64,000 bases of DNA from Legionellaceae bacterium (lineage in GTDB: Bacteria > Pseudomonadota > Gammaproteobacteria > Legionellales > Legionellaceae). Location of the stretch: the NCBI GenBank assembly GCA_030696305.1, contig JAUYSP010000025.1, forward strand, positions 1-64,000. The letters run 5' to 3'. Made by a program: the position numbers and the translations under genes. Below, one piece after another: positions 16,172-25,509 of the stretch. The notes beneath the pieces are model-generated. The model was not told where the DNA came from. It did no database searches and saw only the letters and a list, made by a program, of their open reading frames with translations. Within the stretch, counting starts at the first letter, position 1; each line of letters opens with the position of its first letter.

Positions 16172-16957
16172 TAAGTTAATAGGCATACAGATTAAAAAGG
16201 CAACAGGCCATTTGCGAAGTAGAAATAGGCATAGCCAAGCCCAGATGACGTGAAATGATGGAAATGCAATTAATCCACCATCTAATGTGCTGGGTGCAAT
16301 GTGATTGTGTATTTGCTGAAACTTTAGGCCTGTTGCCATTTGAGAATCACTAAAATTCATATTATTGATCATACTCGCAGGTGCTGTGGTAGGGAAAAAA
16401 TAATAAAAAATAAACCCAATCAATGTGGTTATTAGCAACAGAATATAATACTCATTTAAAATTTCAGTACGGCGAGTTGCAATTAAGATCAATGGTATAC
16501 AAGCCATTTGATAAGGAAGACAATCATAAGCAAAAATTAAACAATTTTTGAGGTGTGTATGACTATAGGTCCATGTAATTATACTGGATAAATTAATATG
16601 CAAACCGTGCTCAATAATTAAGATTTTTTCATCAATAGTGGGAAACGGAGTGTATTGTACCGCGTTGGTTGCTAAAGCAATCAACGCCATAGACATATAA
16701 AACAAAAGGATGTCCCGAGCAATGTTCGTTGCTCGGTTTGTTGAAAAAGTAATTAAATAACATCCTAAATATATCAAGAGTAATACAATTGCCATAGGAG
16801 CAGCTTGTGGCGGGAAATAATTATTCCCGGAGTAGTGATATTTAAAATGGTTTATTGCAAAAGCAATGAATGAACCGAAGCACAGGACAACTGCGAGTGT
16901 TGCAATGGTCTTGTACTGATATTGTCTAACGCCGTCTGCATCAAGGTTCAGAGCCAT
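15983..16957 (-). CDS. PAP2-family membrane phosphatase/phosphotransferase
   Basis: This 324-residue protein has about six to eight membrane helices and the inositolphosphotransferase (Aur1/Ipt1)-like PAP2 signature: LIAFPSFHVIWAW (His236) and LGWHYPTDLFGS (His274, Asp278). Such enzymes remove or transfer phosphate groups on lipids at the outer face of the inner membrane. The start is 21 nt after the csrA-like stop, so the two form an operon. The C-terminal 63 residues, including the catalytic His274 block, overlap the 3' end of fadJ on the other strand. The substrate is unknown; host-lipid or undecaprenyl/lipid A phosphate are options. Confidence 0.8.
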   Translation of the reverse strand: MALNLDADGVRQYQYKTIATLAVVLCFGSFIAFAINHFKYHYSGNNYFPPQAAPMAIVLLLIYLGCYLITFSTNRATNIARDILLFYMSMALIALATNAVQYTPFPTIDEKILIIEHGLHINLSSIITWTYSHTHLKNCLIFAYDCLPYQMACIPLILIATRRTEILNEYYILLLITTLIGFIFYYFFPTTAPASMINNMNFSDSQMATGLKFQQIHNHIAPSTLDGGLIAFPSFHVIWAWLCLFLLRKWPVAFLICMPINLLIVIACVLLGWHYPTDLFGSLLTLGLAYGFCIMQRTTAKRCKSGSKDHAAIQQVSIFNNTVS

Positions 16958-16978
16958 TATTCGGCCTGTGGTTAAATG

Positions 16979-17179
16979 TTAGGATTCCTCATCCGAGCGC
17001 TCTTCTTTTTGCTTAATAGCGTGATAAATTTCTTCTCGATGAATTTGTATTGTACGAGGTGCTTGTATACCGAATTTGATATTGCCATGTTCTTGTGTTT
17101 TGAATGCAACGACTTGAATCGTTTCACCATTAATTAAAATGGTCAGTGGTTCCTCAAAGGGGATATTAACGATTTTCAT
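16979..17179 (-). CDS. CsrA-like RNA-binding regulator (divergent paralogue)
   Basis: This 66-residue protein has the CsrA core: GETIQVV, GNIKFGIQAPRTIQIHREEIYHAI. The second RNA-contact region with Arg (IHREEIY) is intact. The first strand is not canonical: instead of MLILTRRxGE it reads MKIVNIPFEEPLTILINGE, so the conserved Arg of the first strand is missing. Similar N-terminally diverged CsrA paralogues occur in Legionella, often on mobile elements. The gene is followed 21 nt later by the PAP2 gene. RNA specificity probably differs from the housekeeping CsrA. Confidence 0.8.
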   Translation of the reverse strand: MKIVNIPFEEPLTILINGETIQVVAFKTQEHGNIKFGIQAPRTIQIHREEIYHAIKQKEERSDEES

Positions 17180-17297
17180 ATAAAACCTTGTTATTTTTTA
17201 ATACGTTATATCTTATTTTTGGTATGAAATGCAAGAGGATAGATACACTCAGTTCATTCTTCATCTATTCTATCTTGCATCCAGATGTTGATTGGAC

Positions 17298-17325
17298 TTG
17301 ACATATAATGCACCCATGTTAGAAT
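17298..17325 (+). promoter_or_regulatory. Probable sigma70 promoter of the symporter gene
   Basis: TTGACA at 17298-17303 and TAGAAT at 17320-17325 are separated by 16 nt, close to the sigma70 consensus. They lie about 95 nt before the start codon of the following symporter gene on the same strand. No hairpin attenuator is evident in the leader. Confidence 0.5.
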
Positions 17326-17418
17326 ATGCGCTTATTGTATAATTTTTATATAGTTTATTTGAGGCTGTCTTTTTGATAGTACTGCAACACCATAACGCTT
17401 CATAATAAGGTTTCTAAT

Positions 17419-18678
17419 ATGTGCGCACAACATGGCAAAAAAAGCTCTTATTGGTTAAGTACTCCAGTACTTTATTTGATTATGATTCTGCTCGGCACTG
17501 TAAGTGGCTTTTCTGATAATATCGTATTAAAAACGCTGGGCTTATGTGTTTCAGATATTTTTATCCGTATCTTTAAATGTATCAGCTTGCCGATTATTGC
17601 CTTATCAATCATTGTAACTTTGTCAAATTATAGATCAGAGGGCACGATGAAAACGGTTTGGCGTCGTACCATGTGTTATACCCTTGGTACGACGTTAGTT
17701 GCTGCTGGAATTAGCTTCCTGCTTTACAATCTGATTCAACCTAATTCAGTCGGTTCTATTCCTACTACAGGAGCTCATTTAGCTATTGAAACGCAACAAA
17801 TTGGTTATTTTCATTATTTATCTGGATTAATTCCTACAACCATTTTTTCACCATTTCTTGAAAATCAGGTCATTAGTGTTTTATTTTTGGGGATTGTCAT
17901 TGGAATAGCCATAAGATTTATTCCTGATGCTCAACCTCGAGAAACAATAACGCAGTTTTTTCGCGGGGCACATGGTTTATTTATGGTGATAACACGCTGG
18001 GTTATTGCGATTATCCCTATCGGATTATATGGATTTATCACGACAACGGTGGTTCAGTTACGTCATGGGACCGCATTTAAGGGAATCGGTTTGTATTTAT
18101 TGGTTATTGTATTGGCTAATGTAGTACAAGGGTTTATTGTTTTGCCGATTTGGTTAAAAATGAAAGGTATTAGTCCGTTCGTAGCTATGAAAGGCATGCT
18201 GCCAGCACTATCACTGGCATTTTTTTCGAAATCCTCGGTCGGAACATTACCAGTGACCATGGATACTGTTGAGAAAAATTTAGGTGTGGAGCCAGAGATT
18301 AGTCGGTTTGTTTTACCCCTATGCACCAGTATTAACATGAATGGCTGCGCTGCGTTTATTTTTGCAACAGTTGTATATTTGATGCAAAACCATGGTATCC
18401 ATATGTCATTAGCCTCCATGGCATTGTGGGTTGTAATTTCAACTGTGGCAGCTATTGGAAACGCAGGCATCCCGATGGGCTGTTTTTTCTTAAGCGCTAG
18501 CTTACTTGCCAGCATGAATGTTCCCATTACGTTGATGGGTGTGATTTTGCCGTTCTATAGTTTAATTGACATGATAGAAACGGCGCTGAATGTTTGGTCT
18601 GATAGTTGCGTAGTTAAAGTTGTAGATGAATCGGTGCGGTTAAAACCGACAAGGGAGCAAGTTGAAATTTCAAGTTAA
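17419..18678 (+). CDS. Dicarboxylate/amino acid:cation symporter (DAACS family)
   Basis: This 419-residue inner-membrane transporter belongs to the GltP/DctA type. It has eight or so hydrophobic helices. Family landmarks are FIRIFKCISLPIIALSIIV, the hairpin region FFSKSSVGTLPVTMDTVEKNLGV (the SSxxTLP motif) and PLCTSINMNGCAAFIFATVVYLM (the N-MDG-T-like cation site, here NMNGCA). These proteins import glutamate, aspartate or C4-dicarboxylates with Na+ or H+. The exact substrate is not determinable. It converges on dapE with an overlap of 9 nt. Confidence 0.88.
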   Translation: MCAQHGKKSSYWLSTPVLYLIMILLGTVSGFSDNIVLKTLGLCVSDIFIRIFKCISLPIIALSIIVTLSNYRSEGTMKTVWRRTMCYTLGTTLVAAGISFLLYNLIQPNSVGSIPTTGAHLAIETQQIGYFHYLSGLIPTTIFSPFLENQVISVLFLGIVIGIAIRFIPDAQPRETITQFFRGAHGLFMVITRWVIAIIPIGLYGFITTTVVQLRHGTAFKGIGLYLLVIVLANVVQGFIVLPIWLKMKGISPFVAMKGMLPALSLAFFSKSSVGTLPVTMDTVEKNLGVEPEISRFVLPLCTSINMNGCAAFIFATVVYLMQNHGIHMSLASMALWVVISTVAAIGNAGIPMGCFFLSASLLASMNVPITLMGVILPFYSLIDMIETALNVWSDSCVVKVVDESVRLKPTREQVEISS

Positions 18679-19818
18679 TAATTTTTCACTTATGAAATAG
18701 TATAAATCAGTAAGTGTATTTAAATCGGCTAGCAGAACGTGTTCATTCACTTGATGAATGGTTGCATTGACAGGGCCTAGTTCCACTACTTCAACCCCGT
18801 AAGGAGCTATAAAACGCCCATCCGATGTGCCCCCAGTTGTTGATAAATCTGGGGTTTGATTGGTGTGATTTCGAATAACTTCATTACATACATCAAGCAA
18901 GTGACCCTGTGCTGTTAAGAAGGGTTTACCGCTTAATGTCCATTGTATTTCCGGTGCTAAGTTATGCCGTTGAAAACAATCATATACGGATTGCTGAAGA
19001 CCTTCGGCAGTTTGCTCAGTCGAATAGCGAAAATTAAATTGTACTACCATCTCACCAGGAATAATATTCGATGCTTGCCCACCTGATTGCACCTGTGTTA
19101 TTTGAAACGATGTGGGAGGGAAGTGAATATTTCCTTCATCCCATGTGGTATGAATTAATTCATTCAAAGCACCAGAGATTATATGAATTGGATTTTGAGC
19201 TAAATGGGGATACGCCACGTGTCCTTGTTTGCCGTGTAACGTGAGCAGGCCCGTGAGCGAACCGCGGCGCCCAATTTTAATTACATCGGCCACCCGTTGA
19301 GTACTTGATGGCTCACCAACAATACAGTAATTAGGCATAATACTTTGAGCCTGTAATTGAGACATGACATAAGGCGTCCCGTGTGCGTAGTCGTTCCCTT
19401 CTTCACCGCTAGTAATTAACAGACCTAAACGTCCAATTGAATTAGGATTAATACTCACAAACCGCTTTGCCGCGATTAACATACAAGCAAGACTACCTTT
19501 CATATCAGCAACGCCACGCCCATATAACAGACCATTTTGTTCGTATAGTTGAAATGGGTTGGAATTCCATTTAGATGGATCCCCGATGGGAACGACATCC
19601 GTGTGGCCGGCTAAAACGAGCAATGGACCGCTAAAACAAGAACCAAATTCGGCATAAAAATTTGAAACAGGCCCACTATTTAAGCGCTGACAGCGAAATC
19701 CAAGGTTAGCAAGTATGTTAAGCATGTATTCTTGGCAGCCGGCATCATCTGGTGTGACTGATTCATAACTAATTAATTGAGCTAAAATAGCTTGAATGTC
19801 GCTTGATTGAGTGCTCAA
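18670..19818 (-). CDS. dapE: Succinyl-diaminopimelate desuccinylase
   Basis: DapE hydrolyses N-succinyl-LL-diaminopimelate in lysine and peptidoglycan synthesis and needs two Zn2+ ions. This 382-residue M20-family enzyme shows [11 protein letters not shown] (His/Asp metal ligands), [15 protein letters not shown], the catalytic Glu pair in [20 protein letters not shown] and the C-terminal metal-site region [15 protein letters not shown]. The length matches the family (about 375). It overlaps dapD by 4 nt, so the two are translationally coupled. Confidence 0.95.
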   Translation of the reverse strand: MSTQSSDIQAILAQLISYESVTPDDAGCQEYMLNILANLGFRCQRLNSGPVSNFYAEFGSCFSGPLLVLAGHTDVVPIGDPSKWNSNPFQLYEQNGLLYGRGVADMKGSLACMLIAAKRFVSINPNSIGRLGLLITSGEEGNDYAHGTPYVMSQLQAQSIMPNYCIVGEPSSTQRVADVIKIGRRGSLTGLLTLHGKQGHVAYPHLAQNPIHIISGALNELIHTTWDEGNIHFPPTSFQITQVQSGGQASNIIPGEMVVQFNFRYSTEQTAEGLQQSVYDCFQRHNLAPEIQWTLSGKPFLTAQGHLLDVCNEVIRNHTNQTPDLSTTGGTSDGRFIAPYGVEVVELGPVNATIHQVNEHVLLADLNTLTDLYYFISEKLLT

Positions 19819-20639
19819 GAAAATCCCCTCAATAATTCGTTAATACTCACTTTTGCCCGCGTTTTCTCATCGATTTGTTTAACAATGACTGCGCAATATA
19901 AACTATGTGTTTTGTCTGCGCTGGGTAAACTGCCTGCGACAACTACAGAACCTGCAGGTACACGTCCATAAGTTATTTCACCTGTCATCCGATTGTAAAT
20001 TTTGGTGCTTTGACCAATGAAAACCCCCATCGATAACACGGAGTTGCGTTCTACGATAACCCCTTCAACAACTTCTGATCGTGCACCAATGAAGCAATTA
20101 TCTTCAATAATAGTTGGGTTTGCTTGTAAAGGTTCTAGCACGCCCCCAATGCCAACGCCACCAGAAAGATGAACGTTTTTACCAATTTGCGCGCAGGATC
20201 CAACGGTTACCCAGGTATCGACCATTGTTCCTTCGTCAATATAGGCTCCAATATTCGTAAAAGAGGGCATCAAAATGGTATTTTTGCCAATGAATGAACC
20301 TTTGCGAGCAATGGCGTTGGGAACAACCCGAACACCTAGGTTATTAAAGTCGTCGCTTGTGAATCCATCAAATTTTAATGGTAACTTGTCGTAATACTGG
20401 CAGTGGCCGGTTTCAGTTATTTGATTGGAATACACTTTGAATGAGAGTAGAACAGCTTTTTTAATCCATTGATTAACAACCCATTGATCTTGAATATATT
20501 CAGCTACTCGAATCGTACCCTTGTCTAATTGGGCAATAACCTCATCAATTGCGGTCATCAGTTCCTGAGGGACTGAGGTGGGATTGAGGGTTTGTCGTTC
20601 TTCGAAATAGTTTTCGATAATATTTTGTAAGGTCTTCAT
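19815..20639 (-). CDS. dapD: Tetrahydrodipicolinate N-succinyltransferase
   Basis: DapD transfers succinyl from succinyl-CoA to tetrahydrodipicolinate, two steps before DapE. The ATG at 20639 ([16 protein letters not shown]) gives 274 residues, equal to the E. coli enzyme. A longer frame to 20690 adds an unconserved leader. Left-handed beta-helix hexapeptides are visible ([54 protein letters not shown]). It is the first gene of a dapD-dapE operon. Confidence 0.95.
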   Translation of the reverse strand: MKTLQNIIENYFEERQTLNPTSVPQELMTAIDEVIAQLDKGTIRVAEYIQDQWVVNQWIKKAVLLSFKVYSNQITETGHCQYYDKLPLKFDGFTSDDFNNLGVRVVPNAIARKGSFIGKNTILMPSFTNIGAYIDEGTMVDTWVTVGSCAQIGKNVHLSGGVGIGGVLEPLQANPTIIEDNCFIGARSEVVEGVIVERNSVLSMGVFIGQSTKIYNRMTGEITYGRVPAGSVVVAGSLPSADKTHSLYCAVIVKQIDEKTRAKVSINELLRGFS

Positions 20640-20786
20640 AATGTCAGCTTTTAGGGATAGTTCTGGATAGTATATAACGAAGCGCTTCATCAGTGCGAAC
20701 GTAGTTTAGGTGACCTGAGTGTTTTTTTTGAATTTAATGACTCCATATGATACAATTGTGGTTCTTTTAATCTTAGGATTTGAATA

Positions 20787-21437
20787 ATGGCTATGCGTGC
20801 TGACGTTGAGAACACTAAATTTGTTGCTGATTTTATATTATCTATTGGTGTTACTAGTTTACTTCTTATGTCTATTGTCGGCTATATTGCGCTGATTGCA
20901 TTGCTAATATACATTAGTTCGCAAAACAGCCATGGATGCCATGGAGGTGGCGGTCCTACAATTATTATCATGCCTTCTTATGGTTACTCTCATCATGATG
21001 GTTATTATTCACGGCGGGATTATTGCTATGGTAATTGTGCTATAATTGATATCGGATTTTTTATTACGTTTGGTGTTATAGTCAGTGCGTTAGCTATCGG
21101 ACTTGCTGTTTCTTATGGTATGCCTACAATTGCCATTGCTTTGGGCGTTGGTTGGCTTGGATCATTAGTGTTGGTTGGCATTGGATTGGCGCTGCATTTA
21201 GCGGCTGATGCGCTTGGTGGGGCTGATGAGGTTGTTGTAGTAGAGCAGAGCACTCCAGTTTCTGCCCATGCTATTCCTGTCGTTCCTGTTCCTGTTGAAA
21301 CTGTTCATGTCCATACTGCTGTTTATTCACCACTGTTATATTCTACCAGCGGCCGTAGTGTAAACCACATACATGGACGCGCACATAATGACGACAGTTG
21401 TGCAATCCACGTCACCACATATACCTCATCCGGCTAG
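20787..21437 (+). CDS. Unrecognised membrane protein, Gly/His-rich loop
   Basis: This protein of about 216 residues is not recognised. It has a first hydrophobic block of one or two helices (about 14-45) and a loop rich in His, Gly, Tyr and Cys (SHGCHGGGG..., YGYSHHDGYYSRRDYCYG). Two or three further helices (about 87-150) are very Gly- and Val-rich. The polar tail has repeated Val-Pro-Val and several His. The His/Cys-rich loop could bind metal, but that is only a guess. It stands upstream of the glycosyltransferase cluster in the same direction, with an 84-nt gap. Confidence 0.5.
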   Translation: MAMRADVENTKFVADFILSIGVTSLLLMSIVGYIALIALLIYISSQNSHGCHGGGGPTIIIMPSYGYSHHDGYYSRRDYCYGNCAIIDIGFFITFGVIVSALAIGLAVSYGMPTIAIALGVGWLGSLVLVGIGLALHLAADALGGADEVVVVEQSTPVSAHAIPVVPVPVETVHVHTAVYSPLLYSTSGRSVNHIHGRAHNDDSCAIHVTTYTSSG

Positions 21438-21521
21438 GTCCAATAAAAGATTCAAAGATATTGCAGGGACTTAATTCTTAAAAACATGTTACAATAACCC
21501 ATCGCTTTTTGGGTATTGATC

Positions 21522-22472
21522 ATGCACACTGATATTAAGTTGTCTGTTATAGCGCCAATGTATAATGAAGAGGCTGTAATTGAAGCCTATCTTGAGAAAA
21601 CCTTGGAGGTATTGAGTCAACACTTTCAGAATTTCGAATTAATTTTGATTGATGATGGCTCAACTGATCATACTGTCTCTCGTTGTATGGCCTATATCAA
21701 GTCAAACACTACCGTACGATTAATTTCATTTTCACGTAATTATGGCCATGAAATTGCTTCTACCGCAGGGCTTGAATACGCTACTGGTGATTATGTAATC
21801 CTCATGGATGCCGATTTACAACATCCGCCGGAACTTATCCCTAAATTAGTAGACAAAGCCCACGAAGGATATGATGTTGTTTGTGCTTTGAGAATGAATC
21901 GCGATGCTGAATCCTGGTTTAAAAAAACCACGGCAAAAATATTTTATGGTCTATCGCGTAAAATGACGGGGTTTGATCTCAATGCGAATACAGGAAACTT
22001 TCGTCTATTAAGTCGTAAGGTAGTTGACTCGTTAAACAAAATGAAAGAAAGCAATCGTCATTTAATTATGATGTTCGCCTATGTTGGGTACAAAACAGCC
22101 ACCATTTCGTTTCATTGTCCGCCACGTATTGCAGGTAAAACCAAATACAATATTAGAAAACTCATCACATTATCTCTCGATTCTATTATTGGCTTTTCTT
22201 CTCGACCATTGCGACTGATGTCTATCTTTTCGGTCATGATTAGTGTTGTAATGATGTTGTACGCTGGATTTATCTTAGTGCAGAAGTTTTTTACTCATCA
22301 GCAATTAGCAGACGGGATGGTTTCTATTATATTTCTTATCTCTGGTCTGTTTTCAATTTTATTTTTATTTTTAGCTGTTATTTCGGAATATATAAGTCGT
22401 ATTTTAATAGAAACTAAAAACAGACCCTTATATAACGTAAAGCTCGATATTACTCACGACTCATTGGAATAA
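21522..22472 (+). CDS. Family 2 glycosyltransferase, polyprenyl-phosphate type (ArnC/FlmF/GtrB-like)
   Basis: This 316-residue enzyme would attach a nucleotide sugar to undecaprenyl phosphate at the inner face of the inner membrane. It has the GT-A motifs SVIAPMYNEE, DDGSTDHT and MDADLQHPPELIPKL, then RNYGHEIASTAGLEYA and the RIAGKTKYNIRKL segment. Two C-terminal membrane helices (about 230-255 and 265-295) are typical of ArnC/GtrB/DPM1-like members. The ATG at 21522 is preferred over a TTG 6 nt earlier. It begins a set of four genes whose order suggests amino-sugar decoration of lipid A or another surface glycan. Confidence 0.85.
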   Translation: MHTDIKLSVIAPMYNEEAVIEAYLEKTLEVLSQHFQNFELILIDDGSTDHTVSRCMAYIKSNTTVRLISFSRNYGHEIASTAGLEYATGDYVILMDADLQHPPELIPKLVDKAHEGYDVVCALRMNRDAESWFKKTTAKIFYGLSRKMTGFDLNANTGNFRLLSRKVVDSLNKMKESNRHLIMMFAYVGYKTATISFHCPPRIAGKTKYNIRKLITLSLDSIIGFSSRPLRLMSIFSVMISVVMMLYAGFILVQKFFTHQQLADGMVSIIFLISGLFSILFLFLAVISEYISRILIETKNRPLYNVKLDITHDSLE

Positions 22473-22537
22473 GCAGGGCAAAATCATGAGTGCTACGAAA
22501 TTAGCCTCATTGATTTTAATAATGATTTCTGCCTAAT

Positions 22538-22622
22538 TGTCGACGTCCCGCGGCCCGTCCGCGGGTTCCAGAGATCTAGCTAGATTCTTGGATCCCGCGC
22601 ATAAAGCGCGGGACGTCGGCAA
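22538..22622. repeat. GC-rich palindromic element copy
   Basis: GTCGACGTCCCGCGGCCCGT to the left and CGCGCATAAAGCGCGGGACGTC to the right form outward palindromic arms, with CCAGAGATCTAGC...GATCCCGCG between them. The arms share the GGGACGTCG and GGATCCCGCG blocks with copies at 26698-26781 and 59078-59210. It separates the glycosyltransferase from gtrA and may interrupt or terminate transcription. Confidence 0.6.
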
Positions 22623-22686
22623 ATAGTTTAATTTATAGTTACACATGATTTTACCCTGTTGGAATAGCTGATGTTAGGAATTATGA

Positions 22687-23109
22687 ATGAAACGTGTTAT
22701 TAATTATATTAACCGCCGTATACGATCATTAACACAATATACCTTTGTACGCTACTTGCTTGTGGGTATGACAAACACAACAGTCTGCTTTGTAACCATG
22801 TACTTAGCAGCTTTAGCTGGACTGCATTACCTTGCTTATACCGCAGTAGGGTATTTAGTGGCTATTTTGTATAGTTTTTTTATGAATTTGCGTTTTACAT
22901 TTCGAGTGGAAGGGCAAATTTTAAAGCGCTTAAGTTTATTTTTCTGTATTAATTTGAGTAATTTGGTTTTAGTTGAACTGATTGAATATATAATGATTGA
23001 TATTTGGGGGGTTAACCGATTACTTTCAATCTTAACTGCGATGACTTGGTATGTTGTCACTGGATTTTTAATTAATAGTTACTTGGTTTATAGTCGAAAA
23101 ATTCAATAG
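22687..23109 (+). CDS. GtrA-family membrane protein (putative lipid-linked sugar flippase)
   Basis: This 140-residue protein has four predicted membrane helices, starting FVRYLLVGMTNTTVCFVTMY, the standard GtrA layout. GtrA proteins are thought to move undecaprenyl-phosphate-linked sugars across the inner membrane. The family positions G(M/V)xNTxxxF and the YxxxNFRFTF-like FFMNLRFTFRVEG are present. It overlaps the region of the next start by only a few nt. In this cluster it would replace the ArnE/ArnF flippase role. Confidence 0.85.
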   Translation: MKRVINYINRRIRSLTQYTFVRYLLVGMTNTTVCFVTMYLAALAGLHYLAYTAVGYLVAILYSFFMNLRFTFRVEGQILKRLSLFFCINLSNLVLVELIEYIMIDIWGVNRLLSILTAMTWYVVTGFLINSYLVYSRKIQ

Positions 23110-23120
23110 TGAGGTGTCTA

Positions 23121-23993
23121 ATGGGTAAACAGATCATTATTTGTGCCGATGATTTTGCTCAAAATGAGGCTATCTCAGAGGGGATATTATTATTAGCTAA
23201 AGCAAAACGAATCAACGCAACAAGTTGTATCGTGAATTCAAATTATTGGAATGAAATATCTACTGAATTAACCGCTATCAAACAGACTCATTTTCTTGGT
23301 TTACATATTAATTTAACCTTTGGCCAACCCTTGAGTGCCATGTGGCGTAAATACGAAGGGGAAACGTTTACCGGATTGCCTCGATTGTTAAAAAAAGTTT
23401 ATTTGAATCAATTAAATTGGCAGGCAGTTGCGGCAGAAATTCAAGCGCAACTTGATGTATTTACCCATACCATGCACGTATATCCCGATTTTATTGATGG
23501 TCATCAACATATACACCAATTCCCCATTATACGTCGAGCGCTCTTAGCTATTCATGCAAAACAAATGGGGCATGTTGAAAATCAAGATGATTTGGTAACG
23601 GAAGAGCCAGAGCATATGGTATCTTTTTTTCGAAATACCAGTAATGGATTGCGAGATTACATGTCAATGACTGGTTTTCCCAAATCGCAGTTATTAAGTC
23701 TTTTGGGAGGACGCCGTTTTAAACGTACTTTAATTCGGGAAAAAATTCCAACAAATCGGAGTTTTTCAGGAAGCTACAATTTTAAAAATGCTGAAAATTA
23801 TCGTAAATATTTTCAACGTTTTCTGAGTAAAACTCTTGATGGTGGATTGATCATGTGTCATCCCGGCGTATTTTCACAAGATAAGCAAGACCCTTTATAT
23901 CGCTCTCGTCATCATGAGTTTAATTATTTTATGAGTGATGTTTTTTTAACAGATTTAGAGGATAATGCGTTCCGGTTGATGAAAAAGAATTGA
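23121..23993 (+). CDS. ChbG/HpnK (YdjC)-family carbohydrate deacetylase, NaxD-like
   Basis: The ATG at 23121 (MGKQIIICADDFAQN, 290 residues) is preferred; the GTG at 23109 overlaps the gtrA stop. The YdjC fold motifs are ADDFAQNEAISEGI (metal-binding Asp), FLGLHINLTFGQPL (His) and YPDFIDGHQHIHQFPII (His). In Francisella, the homologous NaxD removes acetyl from undecaprenyl-phosphate-GalNAc before transfer to lipid A. Here it lies between a GtrA protein and an ArnT-like transferase, so the same role is the best inference. The substrate is not proved. Confidence 0.82.
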   Translation: MGKQIIICADDFAQNEAISEGILLLAKAKRINATSCIVNSNYWNEISTELTAIKQTHFLGLHINLTFGQPLSAMWRKYEGETFTGLPRLLKKVYLNQLNWQAVAAEIQAQLDVFTHTMHVYPDFIDGHQHIHQFPIIRRALLAIHAKQMGHVENQDDLVTEEPEHMVSFFRNTSNGLRDYMSMTGFPKSQLLSLLGGRRFKRTLIREKIPTNRSFSGSYNFKNAENYRKYFQRFLSKTLDGGLIMCHPGVFSQDKQDPLYRSRHHEFNYFMSDVFLTDLEDNAFRLMKKN

Positions 23994-24009
23994 GACTCGG
24001 AAGGCATAC

Positions 24010-25509
24010 ATGGTTTTAAATTGCAGTCACTCTTCAATAATTAGTGATAAACTTACCTCAAAGATCATGTATCTTTTATTTTTTCTATTGTTTAGTCGTT
24101 TAATTTCAATGTATTTTATGCCGTTAAATGACACAACAGAAGCGCGTTATGGAGAAATTGCTCGCATTATGTTAGAAACGGGTAATTGGATTACCCCCAT
24201 GCAACAATATGGTATCCCTTTTTGGGCAAAACCTCCTTTATCGACTTGGTTATCCGCATTATCAATGAAGCTATTCGGTGTTAATGAATTAGCTGTCCGT
24301 TTACCTGGATTATTGCTTTCTATTGGTGTACTAGGGCTGATTTGGGGACTAGCAAATAAACGCAGCAATGCTGATGTTGCGAAAATCAGCGTACTTGTGT
24401 TGGCAGGTTCAATCTTTTTTTTACTTGATGCAGGAACAGTAATGACGGATCCCTCATTATTGTTTTCTATTACATTGACGTTGGTATCCTTTTGGCGCGC
24501 CGTGGTTGGCGGTTCGACATTATGGGGATACTTATTTTTTGTTGCGCAGGGCATAGGCCTTTTAGCTAAAGGTCCCATTGCAATTGTTCTGCCAGCAATG
24601 CCTATTTTTATTTGGGTTTTAAGACATAACAAATGGCGAGAATTATGGCAATATTTACCCTGGATAAAAGGGGGGCTAATTACACTTTCGATTGCGTTGC
24701 CTTGGTATGTGTTAGCAGAAGTTAAAACGCCTGGTTTTCTTAATTATTTTATATTAGGAGAGAATATTCAGCGTTTTTTACAGCCAGGATGGCATGGTGA
24801 TAAATACGGTTTTGCTCATACAGCACCTTATGGCATGATTTGGATTTATGCTTTTCTAGGCATATTCCCCTGGATAATTCCGTGTGTTTTTTGGCTGGGT
24901 CGTCATGGTAGACAATTACCAGCGTTATGTAAAGATGATGATGGCTGGGTAAGTTATTTGATCTTATGTACGATAATCCCTATTGTTTTCTTTACATTCG
25001 CACGCAATATTATTTATCCCTATGTTTTTCCAAGTTTACCTACGTTTGCATTATTATTTGCTGAATTAGCGCATCGCTCGCAAGTCAGCTTAAAAAATCA
25101 ATATCGTCTTATTCCTCTGGCTTCAATTTCTGGCATTGTCTTTTTATGCGTAGCAATCGTATTTGTAGTGAAACCCGAGCTTGTTGCTAAATCACAAAAC
25201 AGAGTAGTTGATATATTTAAAAAAGAAGCTCTTACAGCAGAAAGTCATCTTATTTATTGGGGCTATAAAACCGATTACTCCGCACAATTTTATTCGGCGG
25301 GACATGCCGATTCGACGCTCGACGCGCATCATTTATGTAATTTACTCTCCAATAACACACGAAATGTAGTGGTATTAGATTCAGACATCCCAAGAGAATT
25401 TCCTGATAAGATTTTAGCTAAGTTAAATGAGATAACAGTCATCCCAATGTTGCACAAACGATTACGCATCCTAAGAGCGGAAAATATTAAATGCTCAGAA
25501 TTATTCTAA
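24010..25509 (+). CDS. ArnT/FlmK-like lipid A glycosyltransferase (GT83)
   Basis: This 499-residue inner-membrane transferase has about 10-12 hydrophobic helices. The first periplasmic loop has the catalytic-type acidic residues of the PMT/ArnT superfamily: MPLNDTTEARYGEIARIM (DxTEARY) and NWITPMQQYGIPFWAKPPLSTWLSALSMKLFG. The body has FLLDAGTVMTDPSLLF. ArnT adds aminoarabinose, and FlmK adds galactosamine, from undecaprenyl phosphate to lipid A phosphate. GGAAGG is 8 nt before the ATG. It ends 9 nt inside the convergent metB-like gene. Confidence 0.85.
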   Translation: MVLNCSHSSIISDKLTSKIMYLLFFLLFSRLISMYFMPLNDTTEARYGEIARIMLETGNWITPMQQYGIPFWAKPPLSTWLSALSMKLFGVNELAVRLPGLLLSIGVLGLIWGLANKRSNADVAKISVLVLAGSIFFLLDAGTVMTDPSLLFSITLTLVSFWRAVVGGSTLWGYLFFVAQGIGLLAKGPIAIVLPAMPIFIWVLRHNKWRELWQYLPWIKGGLITLSIALPWYVLAEVKTPGFLNYFILGENIQRFLQPGWHGDKYGFAHTAPYGMIWIYAFLGIFPWIIPCVFWLGRHGRQLPALCKDDDGWVSYLILCTIIPIVFFTFARNIIYPYVFPSLPTFALLFAELAHRSQVSLKNQYRLIPLASISGIVFLCVAIVFVVKPELVAKSQNRVVDIFKKEALTAESHLIYWGYKTDYSAQFYSAGHADSTLDAHHLCNLLSNNTRNVVVLDSDIPREFPDKILAKLNEITVIPMLHKRLRILRAENIKCSELF

